Below, one piece after another: positions 46,101 to 56,157 of a stretch of DNA of 64,000 nucleotides (position 1 is its first letter; each line of letters starts with the position of its first letter). A model generated the notes under the pieces. The model was not told the origin of the DNA and searched no databases. It worked only from the letters and a program-made list of their open reading frames with translations. Origin of the DNA: Sulfuritalea sp. (lineage in GTDB: Bacteria; Pseudomonadota; Gammaproteobacteria; Burkholderiales; Rhodocyclaceae); contig NZ_JAFLDR010000009.1 in assembly GCF_017302275.1 (NCBI RefSeq), positions 62,001 to 126,000 of the forward strand. The letters are read 5' to 3'. The translations under genes were made by a program, and so were the position numbers.

Positions 46101-49100
46101 GGCCGCCGTATCGATCGGCGACGTGGATACCAGCGTGACCGATCCCGATAGCGTGAACATCGCCAGCGCCACCATCACCCTGACAAATCCGCAAGCCGGA
46201 GACTTCCTTTCCGTCACCGGCTTTCTGCCGTCCGGCATCACCGCCAGCGGCTATGACTCGATGACCGGTGTCCTGACACTCAGCGGCAGCGCCTTCCTCA
46301 CGGACTACCAGACGGCGATCCGCGCCATCAGCTTCGACAGCACGTCTGGCAGCCTGGCGGCGCGGACCGTCACAGTCACCGTCAATGACGGCACCAGCAA
46401 CAGCAATACGGCCGTCACCACCGTAACGCCGGTGGTGAACAACGCCCCGATGGCGAATACGGTAACGATAAACGGCGACGAGGACACGTTGATTCCGGTC
46501 ATGCTGCTGGGCAGCGACCCCGATGCAGGTGGCTCGGTGACTCATTTCGTCCTGTCGACGCTCCCCGCCAATGGCCTGCTGTATCTCGATGCCGGGATGA
46601 CGCAACTGGCGCCGACCGGCACCTTGCTGGCGGCATCGGGCAATTCCCTGACGCTCTACTTCAAGCCGCTGCCCGACTGGAACAGCGGCCCGATCGGGGC
46701 CAATCCGGTCAGCTTCGACTATCAGGCATCGGACAACCTCGGCGCGCTTTCCGCCGCGGCAACGGCGACGATCACCGTCGATCACATCAGCGATGGTGTT
46801 CCTGTCACGGCCGCCGATTCCTACAGCACGAACCAGGGTATTCCGATCAAGATCTACGTGGCCGACATACTGGCAAACGACACGCTGACCGACCACGCGG
46901 TCCTTAGTGCCATCGGCGGCGCGCTCACCGGCGGTACGCTGGGCGCGCTGCAGACCGATGCCAACGGCGACTACTACCTGTATACACCGCCGGCAGGTCC
47001 CGGCCCGCAAAGCTTTACCTATACCGTCACCGACGACGAAGGCACGGCTGTGTCCGGCACCGTCAACATCGGCGTCTTCGGGACCAGCGATGACCTTGGC
47101 ACGGTGCAGGAATCCGCCTTGGTCGGCGGCCAAGGTACGGCAACCATTTCCGGAAACCTGTTCACCAACGACACCGGCAACACCAGTGTCACCAGTGTGA
47201 CGCTGAGCAGCGCCAACACCGGCTTCACCGGCGACATCAATACGGTCAGCAATACGACCGCAGGCAACATCATCACGGTGAAGAGCCAGATCGGCACCCT
47301 GGTGGTGGACAAGACGACCGGCAACTACACCTACACACTCGACCATCCCGCCGATAACGGCCCCGGCGGCACGGCCGTCACGGAAACCTTCAACTACGTC
47401 GGCAATGCCGCCAACGCGACGATCCGGGTCACAGTGCAGGACGACTACCCGATTGCCACCGCGCAGGTCGTCGAAGTTCCCGAGCAGGTGTTGCCTTCCT
47501 TCAGCCTGGTCTTCGTGCTCGACGTGTCGGGCAGCATGAACGATGACGTGCAGCAGGCCGCGGCCGACGGCACGGTAACGCTGTCGACGCGACTTGCCGT
47601 GATGAAGGCGGCGGTAGTCTCCGTAATCGAGGAGTACTACAGCCAGGCGGCAAGTGTCTCCGTAAAGCTGGTCAGTTTCAACGCCGCCGCGACGCTGATG
47701 AACGGGGGTGCGGCCTATGCCAGCAAGGAAGCGGCGATTGCGGCAGTCAATGGCTTGACGGCCAGTGGCGCCACCGACTATGAGGACGCCCTGATCAAGG
47801 CTCAGACCGCCATGGGTGCCTCGCCCAGCGCTGCGGTTTCCAACAGCATCTATTTCCTTTCCGACGGAGATCCCACTGACGGCAACACGACGGCCCCGGT
47901 GACCTCGTCGGGTTATGCCACCTATCTGACCCTGCATCCGGAAATCAAATCCTTCGGCATCGGCGTCGGTTCCGGCATCACCAACGTGACGCACCTCAAC
48001 CAGATCCACAATGTCGATGCCCTGGGCGACGGCGTCAAGGATTCGGCGGTGATCGTGGCCGATGTCTCGAAGCTGGAAGACACCCTGCTGGCGACCGTGC
48101 CCGCAGCTTATGGCGGCAATGTGGTCGGCGCCAGCGGCGCACAGCGCGTGAGCTTTGGTGGCGACCTTGGCCATATCCAGCAGATGGCGATGTTGCTGGA
48201 TACAGACGGCAACCCCAGCAATGCCGATGTGGCCGTCAGCTTCAATTACAACGACACAAGCAACCAGATCAGTTGGACCGGAACTGTTCCCGGGCTGACT
48301 TCGCCGATTACCGGCAACCTGCTGACGCTCAATAGTGGCAATGGCTTCCGCTACGGCACACTGGTCATCGATTTCGACACCGGCGACTACACCTATTTCA
48401 CGGCCGGGGTGGCTAACGATGGCGACAGTTTCACCATGAATTTCACGGCAGTGGACCGCGATGGCGATTCGGTCTCTGCCTCGCAGACCGTCAACATCGT
48501 CGATGGCAAGCCGGTGGCCAACGACGACTCGGACACTCTGTCCGCGCTGCAGCAATTCCTCGAAGGCAATGTCATCACAGGCGTCGGCACCGACGGTGGC
48601 GTTGCTTTGGGCGCCCAGCTTACGGCCTTCACGCCGCAGGCTTCCGGGGTCGACAATCCGATGGACAATGCCCAGATCACATCCATTGTTTTCAAGGGCA
48701 ACACCTACAGCCTGGCCGCGGACAGCGCAGGCACCAGTTCGGGCGGCAGCTACGCCGTCAGCGGTGGCACCTTGACCTGGACTCATGCCAGCAACGGCAG
48801 CAGCCTGGTCTTCAGCGAGAATGGCTACTACAAGTACACGCCACCGACCGCGGACCTGCCGGTTGAAAACCCCGCTGGGTTCTCGACCATCAGTCTGACC
48901 AGCGCGCCCGCAGCGGCCGACATGACGCTCGAAGGCCGGACCAGTACCAACGCGATTGCGTACGTTCCGATTACCACCAGTTTCACTGGCGCGCCGTCCA
49001 ACATCACCCTGACGGGCATCGGCACCGAGGGCGGCAGCTACGCCGAAGCAGTGCTGGCCTACCAGGCTACTGGCGTCGGGCTTGATTCCGCCGGCGATGC

Positions 49101-50574
49101 CAGTAACACTCGCCTCGACACGAACGAGATTCTCCGAGTCAGCTTCGATGTCGCCAACTATCCGCTTGGGGTTAGTGACCCCTCGTTCGCTATCGACGTC
49201 GGCACCGCGGGTAACCTTGTCTATACGGTGCGTAATACCAGCGGGGCGATCATCGGCGGACCAACTGCGGTTGCAGCTTCCGCGACCTTGTCGCTCACAG
49301 GGTACAGCAATGTCGGCCGTGTCGACATCCAGGCGACGACCTCGCGCATTCGGGTCACCAGCGCTACCTACACTGACCCGGCAGACAATGGCGTCCGCTA
49401 CAACGCCAGCGGCACATCGGTAGGCACCGCGGTCAGCGGCGGCATTTCCAACCTTGAAACCCTGGTGATGAGTTTCAGCGCTGCAAATCATCCCAATGGC
49501 GTGCAGAAGCTCCAGTTCGAAATCGTCAATGGCGGCGCCAATGACGCGGTCACTTATACCTTCTACCATATCGACGGGCACGAACTGGGCCAGTACACCG
49601 TGGCCGGCAACGGCTGGATCGTAATGCCGACCCAGTTCAGCAGCGTTGGCAGGGTGACCGCGCTGGCAGATGACGGAACGACGGTAAATATTCGCAACGT
49701 CAGATACGAGAATGTCCTGATCGACAGCGCCAAGGCGCCGATCGCCCCGGAAATCATCCAATACACGCTGACCGATACCGATGGCGATTCTTCGCAGGCA
49801 ACGCTTACGCTGAACGTGACCACTAACGCCTATGCCGGTGGCAGCGGCGACGATACGATCACTGGTTCCGGCGCCAACGATGCCATCAGCGGCCTCGACG
49901 GCAACGACAGCCTGAGTGGCCTGGCCGGCCACGACATCATCCAGGGCGGTCTCGGCGCCGACACGATCGACGGCGGGGCGGACAACGACGTCCTTTCCGG
50001 CGGTGACGGCAACGACAGCCTGCTGGGCGGAACCGGCGACGATATTTTGCGCGGCGATGCCGGCGCCGATACGCTGGACGGCGGCAGTGGCGCCGACCGG
50101 CTGGAAGGAGGCGACGGCAATGACAGCCTGGTCGGCGGCGACGGCAGGGATACCCTGGGCGGCGGCGCGGGCAACGATACGCTGACGGGCGGCTTGTTGT
50201 CGGACACCTTCGAATGGTCGCTTGCGGACAGGGGTAGTCCGGGGGCACCCTCTGTGGACCACGTTACCGACTTCAGTACCGTCGCCGCCGCTTCCGGCGG
50301 CGACGTACTCGACCTGCGCGATCTACTTTCGGCCGAGAACCATGATGTGGGAACCGGCAACCTCACGAATTTCCTGCATTTCGAGAAGAGCGGTGCGGAT
50401 ACCAAGGTCCATATCAGTTCAACCGGAGGGTTCGTCAACGGCTACGTCACCGGTGCCGAGGATCAGACCGTGGTCCTGGCGAACTCGGATCTCTACGCGG
50501 CGGTCGGCGCCAATGCCACCGATCAACAGATCATCCAGGACCTGCTGAACAAGGGCAAACTGACCACCGACTGA
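43198..50574 (+). CDS. Giant RTX adhesin with duplicated retention module (LapA-like)
   Basis: A 2458-residue secreted surface adhesin. Residues 5-76 and 83-154 are two similar copies of a LapA-type retention module (about 41 of 72 positions identical by eye; GDPVFEG/GDPVYEG, VELAF, ESVTLDG). The LapG-type cleavage motif TAAG is at 193-196. Next come cadherin/VCBS-like repeats ([17 protein letters not shown], then several ~120-residue LDLD...TATI repeats) to ~1420, and a vWA domain with MIDAS D1442-x-S-x-S. RTX nonapeptides (GGDGNDSL types) fill ~2213-2330, and the last ~120 residues are a type I secretion signal. No lapD or lapG is in the window. Confidence 0.94.
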   Translation: MAESGIVIGKVASVLGEAFATGTDGIIRPINVGDPVFEGEAIQAPPGGHVELAFGDGTAYFARDNESVTLDGKVFGDSVGQAGNVVGRVALIEGQVFAMGPDGTVRQLKAGDPVYEGDLIQTSAGGRVELAFDNGSVYFLRDKESVTLDGMVLGGLVADAREAALLPGSDGELDNIARAIAQGNNLDQLLEETAAGRSSLFGRTGDGHSFVQLLRIVESIDPLGYRFGALDGGPQDQIIESRMEGDADGDVSTATVSFNVGSVDDLPLAVNDSPLGITEDTPFSGTLAGNDTPSGDGGNLWSLATAATNGTVVVNNDGTFTYTPNANFNGADSFSYSITDADGDVSTATVSFNVGAVNDAPTLTVTAANPSFTEAVGSGTQAVPVAVFSGAAVGSFESGQGIAGLTFTVGGLVDGVNERIVVDGTLITLGGDSSGTTATNGMNYTVTIVGGSATVVLTKAAGVSTANFNTLVDGITYQNTNTDNPTAGNRVFTLTQLQDSGGTAGGGVDTIALNVASTVTVAGVNDAPALDLDASGAGTGFGTVFNIDNGNPVAIADIDIRVTDPDSTITSATITLTNLQAGDFFVAGTMPVGITATIAGNVVTLSGLASQASYQAAIRAINFDTTNTASTTTRNITVVVNDGTAASNTATAAISILGAGNAPVLDLDGNDSSGATGTAYRGTYTLGRPAIAIGDTDVRITDSDSANLTGATITIATNKDGINDLLTAGTLPGGITASAYNSTTGVMTLSGTTTLANYQAAIRAIAFSTSGSSLVDRGITVTVTDGTNTSNVATGTIGINRAPTLDLDGTVGGNNYAVAYTDGGGGVPVTNPGLNSTVITDADGTVAGATVTLTNPKAGDVFTIAGSLPAGITAVITGNTVALSGTATPDQYELAIQAIRFSNSTGTPDTTPRTIDISVSDGAVLSNVATTTVTVIDVASPPAIDLDANDSSGAPGTGYATNFSVTTLAAVSIGDVDTSVTDPDSVNIASATITLTNPQAGDFLSVTGFLPSGITASGYDSMTGVLTLSGSAFLTDYQTAIRAISFDSTSGSLAARTVTVTVNDGTSNSNTAVTTVTPVVNNAPMANTVTINGDEDTLIPVMLLGSDPDAGGSVTHFVLSTLPANGLLYLDAGMTQLAPTGTLLAASGNSLTLYFKPLPDWNSGPIGANPVSFDYQASDNLGALSAAATATITVDHISDGVPVTAADSYSTNQGIPIKIYVADILANDTLTDHAVLSAIGGALTGGTLGALQTDANGDYYLYTPPAGPGPQSFTYTVTDDEGTAVSGTVNIGVFGTSDDLGTVQESALVGGQGTATISGNLFTNDTGNTSVTSVTLSSANTGFTGDINTVSNTTAGNIITVKSQIGTLVVDKTTGNYTYTLDHPADNGPGGTAVTETFNYVGNAANATIRVTVQDDYPIATAQVVEVPEQVLPSFSLVFVLDVSGSMNDDVQQAAADGTVTLSTRLAVMKAAVVSVIEEYYSQAASVSVKLVSFNAAATLMNGGAAYASKEAAIAAVNGLTASGATDYEDALIKAQTAMGASPSAAVSNSIYFLSDGDPTDGNTTAPVTSSGYATYLTLHPEIKSFGIGVGSGITNVTHLNQIHNVDALGDGVKDSAVIVADVSKLEDTLLATVPAAYGGNVVGASGAQRVSFGGDLGHIQQMAMLLDTDGNPSNADVAVSFNYNDTSNQISWTGTVPGLTSPITGNLLTLNSGNGFRYGTLVIDFDTGDYTYFTAGVANDGDSFTMNFTAVDRDGDSVSASQTVNIVDGKPVANDDSDTLSALQQFLEGNVITGVGTDGGVALGAQLTAFTPQASGVDNPMDNAQITSIVFKGNTYSLAADSAGTSSGGSYAVSGGTLTWTHASNGSSLVFSENGYYKYTPPTADLPVENPAGFSTISLTSAPAAADMTLEGRTSTNAIAYVPITTSFTGAPSNITLTGIGTEGGSYAEAVLAYQATGVGLDSAGDASNTRLDTNEILRVSFDVANYPLGVSDPSFAIDVGTAGNLVYTVRNTSGAIIGGPTAVAASATLSLTGYSNVGRVDIQATTSRIRVTSATYTDPADNGVRYNASGTSVGTAVSGGISNLETLVMSFSAANHPNGVQKLQFEIVNGGANDAVTYTFYHIDGHELGQYTVAGNGWIVMPTQFSSVGRVTALADDGTTVNIRNVRYENVLIDSAKAPIAPEIIQYTLTDTDGDSSQATLTLNVTTNAYAGGSGDDTITGSGANDAISGLDGNDSLSGLAGHDIIQGGLGADTIDGGADNDVLSGGDGNDSLLGGTGDDILRGDAGADTLDGGSGADRLEGGDGNDSLVGGDGRDTLGGGAGNDTLTGGLLSDTFEWSLADRGSPGAPSVDHVTDFSTVAAASGGDVLDLRDLLSAENHDVGTGNLTNFLHFEKSGADTKVHISSTGGFVNGYVTGAEDQTVVLANSDLYAAVGANATDQQIIQDLLNKGKLTTD
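43933..44262 (+). repeat. Two identical 48-base blocks in the adhesin gene
   Basis: Bases 43933-43980 and 44215-44262 are identical (encoding [16 protein letters not shown]). They mark the ends of one VCBS-like unit, with a truncated unit before it. The array may have contracted by recombination or been collapsed in assembly. Confidence 0.8.
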
Positions 50575-50626
50575 GTGCAGGCCATGTTCCTGGAATATCG
50601 CGCGCCGGCAATTGCGCGGGGTCTGA

Positions 50627-50651
50627 AATGTCGGCGCTGGCGATACGGCGA
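50627..50651 (+). repeat. Dispersed repeat, copy 4
   Basis: AATGTCGGCGCTGGCGATAC followed by GGCGA, 50 bases after the adhesin stop. Confidence 0.6.
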
Positions 50652-50682
50652 TTGCGGGGCTTTTGCCGCGCCGGCCGACGCG

Positions 50683-51222
50683 TCAGTGCAGCAGGCGCGG
50701 CCCGCCGGCGTGGAGCGGTACGGGGGCGGCGCCGGCGCCGGGGCTGATGTCCAGGCTGAGCGCCCATTCGGCCGCGACGGCGGCCTGTTGCAGCAGGCGG
50801 GCCAACACATGTACCAGCCTTTCGTCCAGGTCGAGATTGATGCCCTGGCCTTCCTGCGGCAGCAGGGTCAGGGTCTGCGTATTGCCTCGCAGCGGCTTGA
50901 TGGTGACGCGCCCGAGCAGGACCGGATCTTCACCGAGCGGATACAGTGATCCGTCGCGGTAGGCGCTGCCAAAATCGGCCTTCTTCACCGCTTCGCCGTG
51001 GGCCAACTCGGCCAGCGTGCTGCGCGTTGCCGGATCGGTAGCCTTGCATGCGCTGAACTCGTCGGCCATTTTCATCAGCAGCGGCCATAGCAGCGCGAGA
51101 TAGCGGCGGGTGACCCAGAAGCGGAATTCGGCGTCGTCGCTGCTGCGGATGCGGAGCAGCAGGCGGTCTTGCGCGGCATCGTAGCTGGCGCTGAACTGCT
51201 CCAGTTGCGGGGGGGGGCTCAT
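50683..51222 (-). CDS. Conserved protein of unknown function
   Basis: A 179-residue soluble protein (MSPPPQLEQFSASYDAAQDR, then RSSDDAEFRFWVTRRYLALLWPLLM). The RDR-LLLRI-x-SDDAEFRFW-x-TRR-x(4)-LWP pattern is recurrent in proteobacteria, often near flagellar or secretion genes, but I know no function. No signal peptide. ATG 51222 starts the conserved part and AGGAT lies upstream. It sits alone on the minus strand between adhesin and TolC genes. Confidence 0.75.
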   Translation of the reverse strand: MSPPPQLEQFSASYDAAQDRLLLRIRSSDDAEFRFWVTRRYLALLWPLLMKMADEFSACKATDPATRSTLAELAHGEAVKKADFGSAYRDGSLYPLGEDPVLLGRVTIKPLRGNTQTLTLLPQEGQGINLDLDERLVHVLARLLQQAAVAAEWALSLDISPGAGAAPVPLHAGGPRLLH

Positions 51223-51500
51223 CACGGGGATCCTCAGGAGGGGGGCTCGGCTGCGGTCACGCGAGCAAATGCTACCGCATCCGGCCCCCTGAATCCGGCT
51301 TTGGGCCGGTTTCCCCCCGTGACACGGCGCGGGGTCGGCTGTTGGCAACGAGCAGCGATCCGGCGCCTGTGCAATCATCTGCGGGACGGCTGCAGGGGGT
51401 AATCGACGCGATTTGCATTTATAATTCGCCGATTCGAGGCGGCATTCAAAAAGCTACAATATTCAAACAGTTACGATCTCAACGGAAAACGAATAGCGGG

Positions 51501-53372
51501 ATGAAAATATCGCGCCTGATCTTGTCGGGAACCATGGTGTTGTGCCTGCGAGGTGGCATGGCACTCGCAAACCCGCATCTGACGCTGAAGGACGTGGCGC
51601 AGAAGGTGGTGCTGACCAACCCCGAAGTGCTGGCGAAATGGCATGCCTTCAAGGCGGCGGGCGGTGACGTCGATGTGGCGCGAGCGGCCTTCTTCCCGCG
51701 CATCGATTACACCTACGGTACCAGCAAGGAAGAACTGAAACAGCCCGGGGCCGCCGACCGCGACTACAACCGCAACGGCCACACGCTGACGCTCAACCAG
51801 ATGCTGTACGACGGGTTTGCCACGGTGATTGACGTCAAGCGCCAGGGCAAGGCGCGCCTGACGCGCTATTTCGAACTGCTCGATGCCGCCGAGGTTGCCG
51901 CGCTGGAGGCGGGGCGAGCTTATTACGACGTCATTCGCTATCGGCAGCTGATGTTGCTGGCCGAAGGCAATTACGTCGAGCACCGTTCCAGCTACGAGTT
52001 GTTGCTGCGCCGGGCCCAATCCGGGGCGGGGCGGCGGGTCGACGTGGAGCATGCCGCCGGCCGCCTGGCACTGGCCGAACTGAACCTGAACACCGAGGCG
52101 GCCAACCTGCACGATGTCACGGCGCGCTACTTGCGCCTGGTCGGCGAGCGGCCACCGCCCGTAATGTTCGGCCTGGCGCGCCTGGAAAAGGACTATCCCG
52201 CCAGCGAAGAGGAGGCCCTGCGGCAGGCATTCAAGCGGAATCCGACGCTGCGCGCTGCGGTGGAAAACGTCGAGGCGACGCAGCACGAACTCGAACTGCA
52301 ACGCAGTGCCTTTCACCCCCGGCTCGACCTGCGGCTGCGCAGTGATCGAGCCGACAATGTTGACGGCGTGATGGGCCTGCGCCAGCAGAAAGTCGCGGAG
52401 CTGGTTTTCAGCTACAACTTGTTCAAGGGAGGCGCGGACACTGCGCGGCTGACGACCTATGCCGAACGCAAGAACCAGGCCCTGGACCTGCGCGACAAGG
52501 CCTGCCGCGACATCCGCCAGACCTTGTCAATCGCCTACAACGAAGTGCATCGACTACAGGCCCAGCGCTCTAGCATTGATCATCAGGTTACCGCGATCGA
52601 AAAGACCCGGGACGCCTACAAGGCCCAGTTCAACATCGGCCAGCGCTCGCTGCTCGACTTGCTGGATACCGAAAACGAACTGCTCACTGCGCGCCGCACC
52701 GCCGTCAATGCCGATGTCGACATCGATCTGGCCTACTTGCGCACCCAGGCCGGCATCGGTCGTTTGCTGGAGTTTCTCGGCTTGAAGCGGATCGATGAGC
52801 AGGAGGCGCCGGACTCTGGCGAACTGGCGCCGATTGTCGAATCGGATATCTGTCCGCCCGCCGCCCCCAAGGGCTATCTGGTCGATATCGAAGCCCTGAC
52901 GGCGCGCGCACTGGCACAGCTCGACGCGGTCAAGCCCGTGCCCGACCAGACACCGCCGCCCTTGCCGACGCCGCCGGCCGCGCGGCCGGCAAGTCCGCAA
53001 ACGCCGGGCAACGTGCAGGAGCGCGTCGTGGCCTGGGCGGCCGCCTGGTCTTCCAAGTCCTTCGCCCTCTATGCGGGCTTCTACGCGCTGTCCTTCGAGC
53101 CCGCCGACGGTTCAAGCCGCGCAAGCTGGGCGCAGCAGCGCGAGCAGCGGCTGGCGGCGGCGAAACGGATCCAGGTTGAAGTCAGGAACCTGAAACTGAA
53201 AGAGGTCGGCAACGACATGCTGCTAGCGGAATTCGAACAGCATTACAGTTCCGACAATTACAGCGATGTCACGCTCAAGGAACTCAAGTGGGTCAAGGTC
53301 GGCGGCCAGTGGCTGATCGCGCGGGAGACGACGCGACCCGCCGCCACGGCCCGGAAGAAGGGCGACACATGA
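51501..53372 (+). CDS. TolC-family outer-membrane protein fused to an NTF2-like (Cds6-type) domain
   Basis: A 623-residue secreted protein. It has a signal peptide (MKISRLILSGTMVLCLRGGMALA), a TolC/AggA-like domain (~30-450: two helical-hairpin halves, with TLNQMLYDGFATVIDVKRQG and SYNLFKGGADTARLTTYAERKNQA) and, after a Pro-rich linker, a C-terminal ~105-residue NTF2-like domain (VVAWAAAWSSKSFALYAGFYALSF, then ML-x-AEFEQHYSSDNYSDVTLKEL). The extra domain is not part of ordinary TolC. It should form the outer-membrane channel for the adhesin. It overlaps the next ATG (ATGA). Confidence 0.88.
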   Translation: MKISRLILSGTMVLCLRGGMALANPHLTLKDVAQKVVLTNPEVLAKWHAFKAAGGDVDVARAAFFPRIDYTYGTSKEELKQPGAADRDYNRNGHTLTLNQMLYDGFATVIDVKRQGKARLTRYFELLDAAEVAALEAGRAYYDVIRYRQLMLLAEGNYVEHRSSYELLLRRAQSGAGRRVDVEHAAGRLALAELNLNTEAANLHDVTARYLRLVGERPPPVMFGLARLEKDYPASEEEALRQAFKRNPTLRAAVENVEATQHELELQRSAFHPRLDLRLRSDRADNVDGVMGLRQQKVAELVFSYNLFKGGADTARLTTYAERKNQALDLRDKACRDIRQTLSIAYNEVHRLQAQRSSIDHQVTAIEKTRDAYKAQFNIGQRSLLDLLDTENELLTARRTAVNADVDIDLAYLRTQAGIGRLLEFLGLKRIDEQEAPDSGELAPIVESDICPPAAPKGYLVDIEALTARALAQLDAVKPVPDQTPPPLPTPPAARPASPQTPGNVQERVVAWAAAWSSKSFALYAGFYALSFEPADGSSRASWAQQREQRLAAAKRIQVEVRNLKLKEVGNDMLLAEFEQHYSSDNYSDVTLKELKWVKVGGQWLIARETTRPAATARKKGDT

Positions 53373-54277
53373 AACCCTTTGCCTGCTGGCGGCTGTTCCC
53401 TGTCCTGCTCGCACTTGCTGCCGCGTTGCCGGTCGTGCAGGCGCAGGGTGTCACCACGCCCACGCTCGACCGGATCCGGGAAAACGGCACGATCTACGTC
53501 GGCCATCGCGAAGCGTCGATCCCCTTTTCCTACATGGTTGGGGACGAGGTGGTGGGCTATTCGACGGAGCTGTGCGATCGCGTCGTCGATGCCGTCCGCG
53601 CCAAGCTCGGAATGCCTGACCTGAAGGTGGTGCGGGTGCCGGTGACCGGTTTCTCCCGCGTCCTGATGTTGATGACGGGCAGCGTCGATCTCGAGTGCGG
53701 TTCCACCACCAATACGAAGATTCGCCAGCAGCGGATGGCGTTCAGCGTCACGACCTTCGTCTCCGGGGTCAAGGTGATGGTGCGCCGGGATTCCGGAATT
53801 GGGGGTATCGTTGATCTTGGCGGCAAAGTGGTGGTGACCAGTTCGGGCATCGCGACCGAGCGTGCGGTCAGATCGGCGCTGGCAGTCCGCAAACTGCCGA
53901 CGGCGCGCATCAGGACCACGTCGAAGCATGCGGACGCCTTTACCATGGTGGTGTCGAGGCAGGTGGATGCCTTTGCGCTGGATGAGTCGATCCTCCTTTG
54001 GCTGATGGCGACATCTCCCGACGGCGACGGGCTTAAGCTGCTTGAAGGCAACGTCGGCCTCGAGCCGTATGCAATCGGATTGCGGATGGGCGATCCGGAT
54101 TTCAAGAAGCTGGTCGACGACGCGTTGATCGCGATGATGGGCAGCGGCGAACTGGGACGGCTTTACGAGAAATGGTTCATGTCGCCGATTCCGCCGAACA
54201 AGGTCAATCTGCGGATTCCAATGAGTGACATGCTCAAGGAAATGTTGCGCAATCCCAGCGATGCCGGAATCCAGTGA
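53369..54277 (+). CDS. Periplasmic amino-acid-type solute-binding protein without transporter
   Basis: A 302-residue family-3 binding protein (GltI-like). It has a signal peptide (MKPFACWRLFPVLLALAAALPVVQA), LDRIRENGTIYVGHREASIPFSY at the start of the mature domain, MTGSVDLECGSTTNTKIRQQRMAFS with the ligand-binding Arg region, and GELGRLYEKWFMSPIPP near the end. It overlaps the TolC gene by four bases, and no permease or ATPase is nearby. It probably serves as a periplasmic sensor or partner of the secretion system rather than in uptake. Confidence 0.82.
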   Translation: MKPFACWRLFPVLLALAAALPVVQAQGVTTPTLDRIRENGTIYVGHREASIPFSYMVGDEVVGYSTELCDRVVDAVRAKLGMPDLKVVRVPVTGFSRVLMLMTGSVDLECGSTTNTKIRQQRMAFSVTTFVSGVKVMVRRDSGIGGIVDLGGKVVVTSSGIATERAVRSALAVRKLPTARIRTTSKHADAFTMVVSRQVDAFALDESILLWLMATSPDGDGLKLLEGNVGLEPYAIGLRMGDPDFKKLVDDALIAMMGSGELGRLYEKWFMSPIPPNKVNLRIPMSDMLKEMLRNPSDAGIQ

Positions 54278-54299
54278 TCAGGAACGTGGCGATGCCGGG

Positions 54300-55130
54300 A
54301 TGATTCCCCGGGTTTTGGGTCGCGCTGGTGCGGATCGCCGGTCAAGTTCCACCAGGTTTCCCCAATCGATCGGCTGGCTTTGCCGGTGTGCATTGGCCAT
54401 CGGCATCTTTCTTTTGGGCCAGCAGGTGCGGGCCGAAGCTTCGCCGGAAATGGTCGCCCCGTCGGCAGCCTCGACGGGCGGCGGCGTGCCGCCGCCGGCT
54501 GGCAGTGAAAAGGGTGCTGAACTGGAACGCGAGATCGGGCAACTGGAGGATCGGTTCCTGCAACTCGAGAAATCCAATCGGGAGTTGAGGGCAAGCAACG
54601 ATCAACTGCGCCAGAAATTGCGTCTCGTGGCGGTCGCCGGCAAGGGATTTTCAAGGAACCTGGCGCGGCGGACGTTCAGCCGCGTGTCGCGCCACATCGC
54701 CGCAGCGGGTGGCGCCGCCGTGCCCTATGTGGGCGCGGGGGTGCTATCTGGCATGGCCAGGATGGATGTCAGGGATGGCTGCGAGATCCTCGAGGAACTC
54801 AACGACCTGAATCGCGCGCTGGATCTCGATGCCGTCGAAACGTCCAAGGTATGCGGCTTGCAGGTTCCGACCAGCGAGCAAATCCTCGCCCAGGTCCTTG
54901 CCAACTGGCGCACGGCCTATGCGATTTCGGCGGCATGGGCCAACCAGTATCAGGTCGTGCTGCCGCCGGAGCCGCCCGTGGTTCCCTATGCGGGGGCAAA
55001 CGAGTTGTGGATGGCGGTGTTCGGCGTCACCCCATCCCTTGCTGCGCCGGGTTCGCCACGATCCACGGTTTCGCCCAGCCCCCCCGTTCCTCCTGCGCCG
55101 CCGCTGTCGCCGTCCATCCGGCTGCCCTGA
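54300..55130 (+). CDS. Unknown secreted coiled-coil protein
   Basis: A 276-residue protein. An N-terminal hydrophobic segment ends GIFLLGQQVRAEA (likely signal peptide after a long basic start). A coiled coil follows (GAELEREIGQLEDRFLQLEK, then SNRELRASNDQLRQK), then a Gly/Ala-rich hydrophobic stretch (HIAAAGGAAVPYVGAGVLSG), an acidic helical part with two Cys, and a Pro/Ser-rich tail. No family recognised. It starts 22 bases after the binding protein, so it belongs to the TolC operon; start sites 54261 and 54225 are also possible. Confidence 0.68.
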   Translation: MIPRVLGRAGADRRSSSTRFPQSIGWLCRCALAIGIFLLGQQVRAEASPEMVAPSAASTGGGVPPPAGSEKGAELEREIGQLEDRFLQLEKSNRELRASNDQLRQKLRLVAVAGKGFSRNLARRTFSRVSRHIAAAGGAAVPYVGAGVLSGMARMDVRDGCEILEELNDLNRALDLDAVETSKVCGLQVPTSEQILAQVLANWRTAYAISAAWANQYQVVLPPEPPVVPYAGANELWMAVFGVTPSLAAPGSPRSTVSPSPPVPPAPPLSPSIRLP

Positions 55131-55152
55131 ATAGTCCCGGCGGCGGGGGGCG

Positions 55153-56157
55153 TCAAACGAAGGCGTCGCCCTCGCCGGCGCCGCCGAGTTGGAGCTGCCC
55201 TTCCTCCGCGAGACGGCGGGCGACCTTGAGGATTTCCTTTTGCTCGTTTTCCACTTCCGAAAGGCGCACAGGGCCTTTCGATTCGAGGTCCTCGCGCAGC
55301 ATTTCCGCGGCGCGCTGCGACATGTTCTTGAATACTTTTTCGCGCAGTTCCGGCGAGGCGCCCTTCAGCGCGATGATCAGGGCATCGGATTGCACTTCGC
55401 GCAGCAGCAACTGGATGCCCCGATCGTCGATATCGAGCAGGTTTTCGAAGATGAACATTTCGTCGAGGATCTTCTGTGCCAGGTCGGGATCGTATTCCCT
55501 GACATTGTCGATGATCGCCGTTTCGTTGGTCTGGCCAACGAAGTTGAGGATTTCGGCCGCGTGCCTGATGCCGCCCATGGCGGTCTTTTTTATATTCCCC
55601 GACGCGTTGGAGAGGATTCGCGTCAGCGCTCCGTTCAGTTCGCGCAGAGCGGTCGGCTGCACGCCGTCCAGCGTCGCGATGCGCAGCAAAACGTCGTTGC
55701 GCAGGCGATCGGTGAATTGCTTGAGGATGTCGCCTGCATGGTCGAATTCGAGGTGGACCAGAATGGTGGCTATGATCTGCGGATGCTCGTTGCGGATCAG
55801 GTCGGCCACGCTGGCGGCATCCATCCATTTCAGGCCCTCGATGCCAGCAGTGTCGTTGCCGGACATAATGCGACTGATGAGCGAGGCGGCGCGGTCATCG
55901 CCGAGCGCCTTGGTCAGCATGGCCTTGATGGTTTCGCTGTCGACCGATACCGGGCTGCCCTTGGAGGTCTGCTCGGTGAATTCGTCGATCACGGATTCGA
56001 CGCGTTCGCGGGCCACCTGCTTCAGGCCCGCCATCGCATGACCGAGTTTCTGCACTTCCTTGGGCCCCAGGTTTTTCAGGACCTCGGCCGCTTCGTCCTT
56101 GCCGAGCGACAGCAGCAGGATGGCGCCCTTCTCGATGCCTTCGCTTTCAGTTGCCAC
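55153..56157 (-). CDS. fliG: Flagellar motor switch protein FliG
   Basis: A 334-residue rotor protein on the cytoplasmic face of the MS ring. It has the N-terminal FliF-binding domain (GAILLLSLGKDEAAEVLKNL), the middle domain with EHPQ (NEHPQIIATILVHLEFDHAGDIL) and the C-terminal torque domain with FENLLDIDDRGIQLLLREV. All three domains and normal length are present. Its start overlaps fliF by 11 bases, so the two are coupled. Converges with the TolC operon. Confidence 0.97.
   Translation of the reverse strand: MATESEGIEKGAILLLSLGKDEAAEVLKNLGPKEVQKLGHAMAGLKQVARERVESVIDEFTEQTSKGSPVSVDSETIKAMLTKALGDDRAASLISRIMSGNDTAGIEGLKWMDAASVADLIRNEHPQIIATILVHLEFDHAGDILKQFTDRLRNDVLLRIATLDGVQPTALRELNGALTRILSNASGNIKKTAMGGIRHAAEILNFVGQTNETAIIDNVREYDPDLAQKILDEMFIFENLLDIDDRGIQLLLREVQSDALIIALKGASPELREKVFKNMSQRAAEMLREDLESKGPVRLSEVENEQKEILKVARRLAEEGQLQLGGAGEGDAFV

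Noticed and set aside
45511-50262. 1583-residue open frame antisense to the adhesin
   Set aside because: The adhesin repeats have low stop-codon potential on the opposite strand; the product is repetitive Arg/Gly/Val with no domain and no ribosome site.
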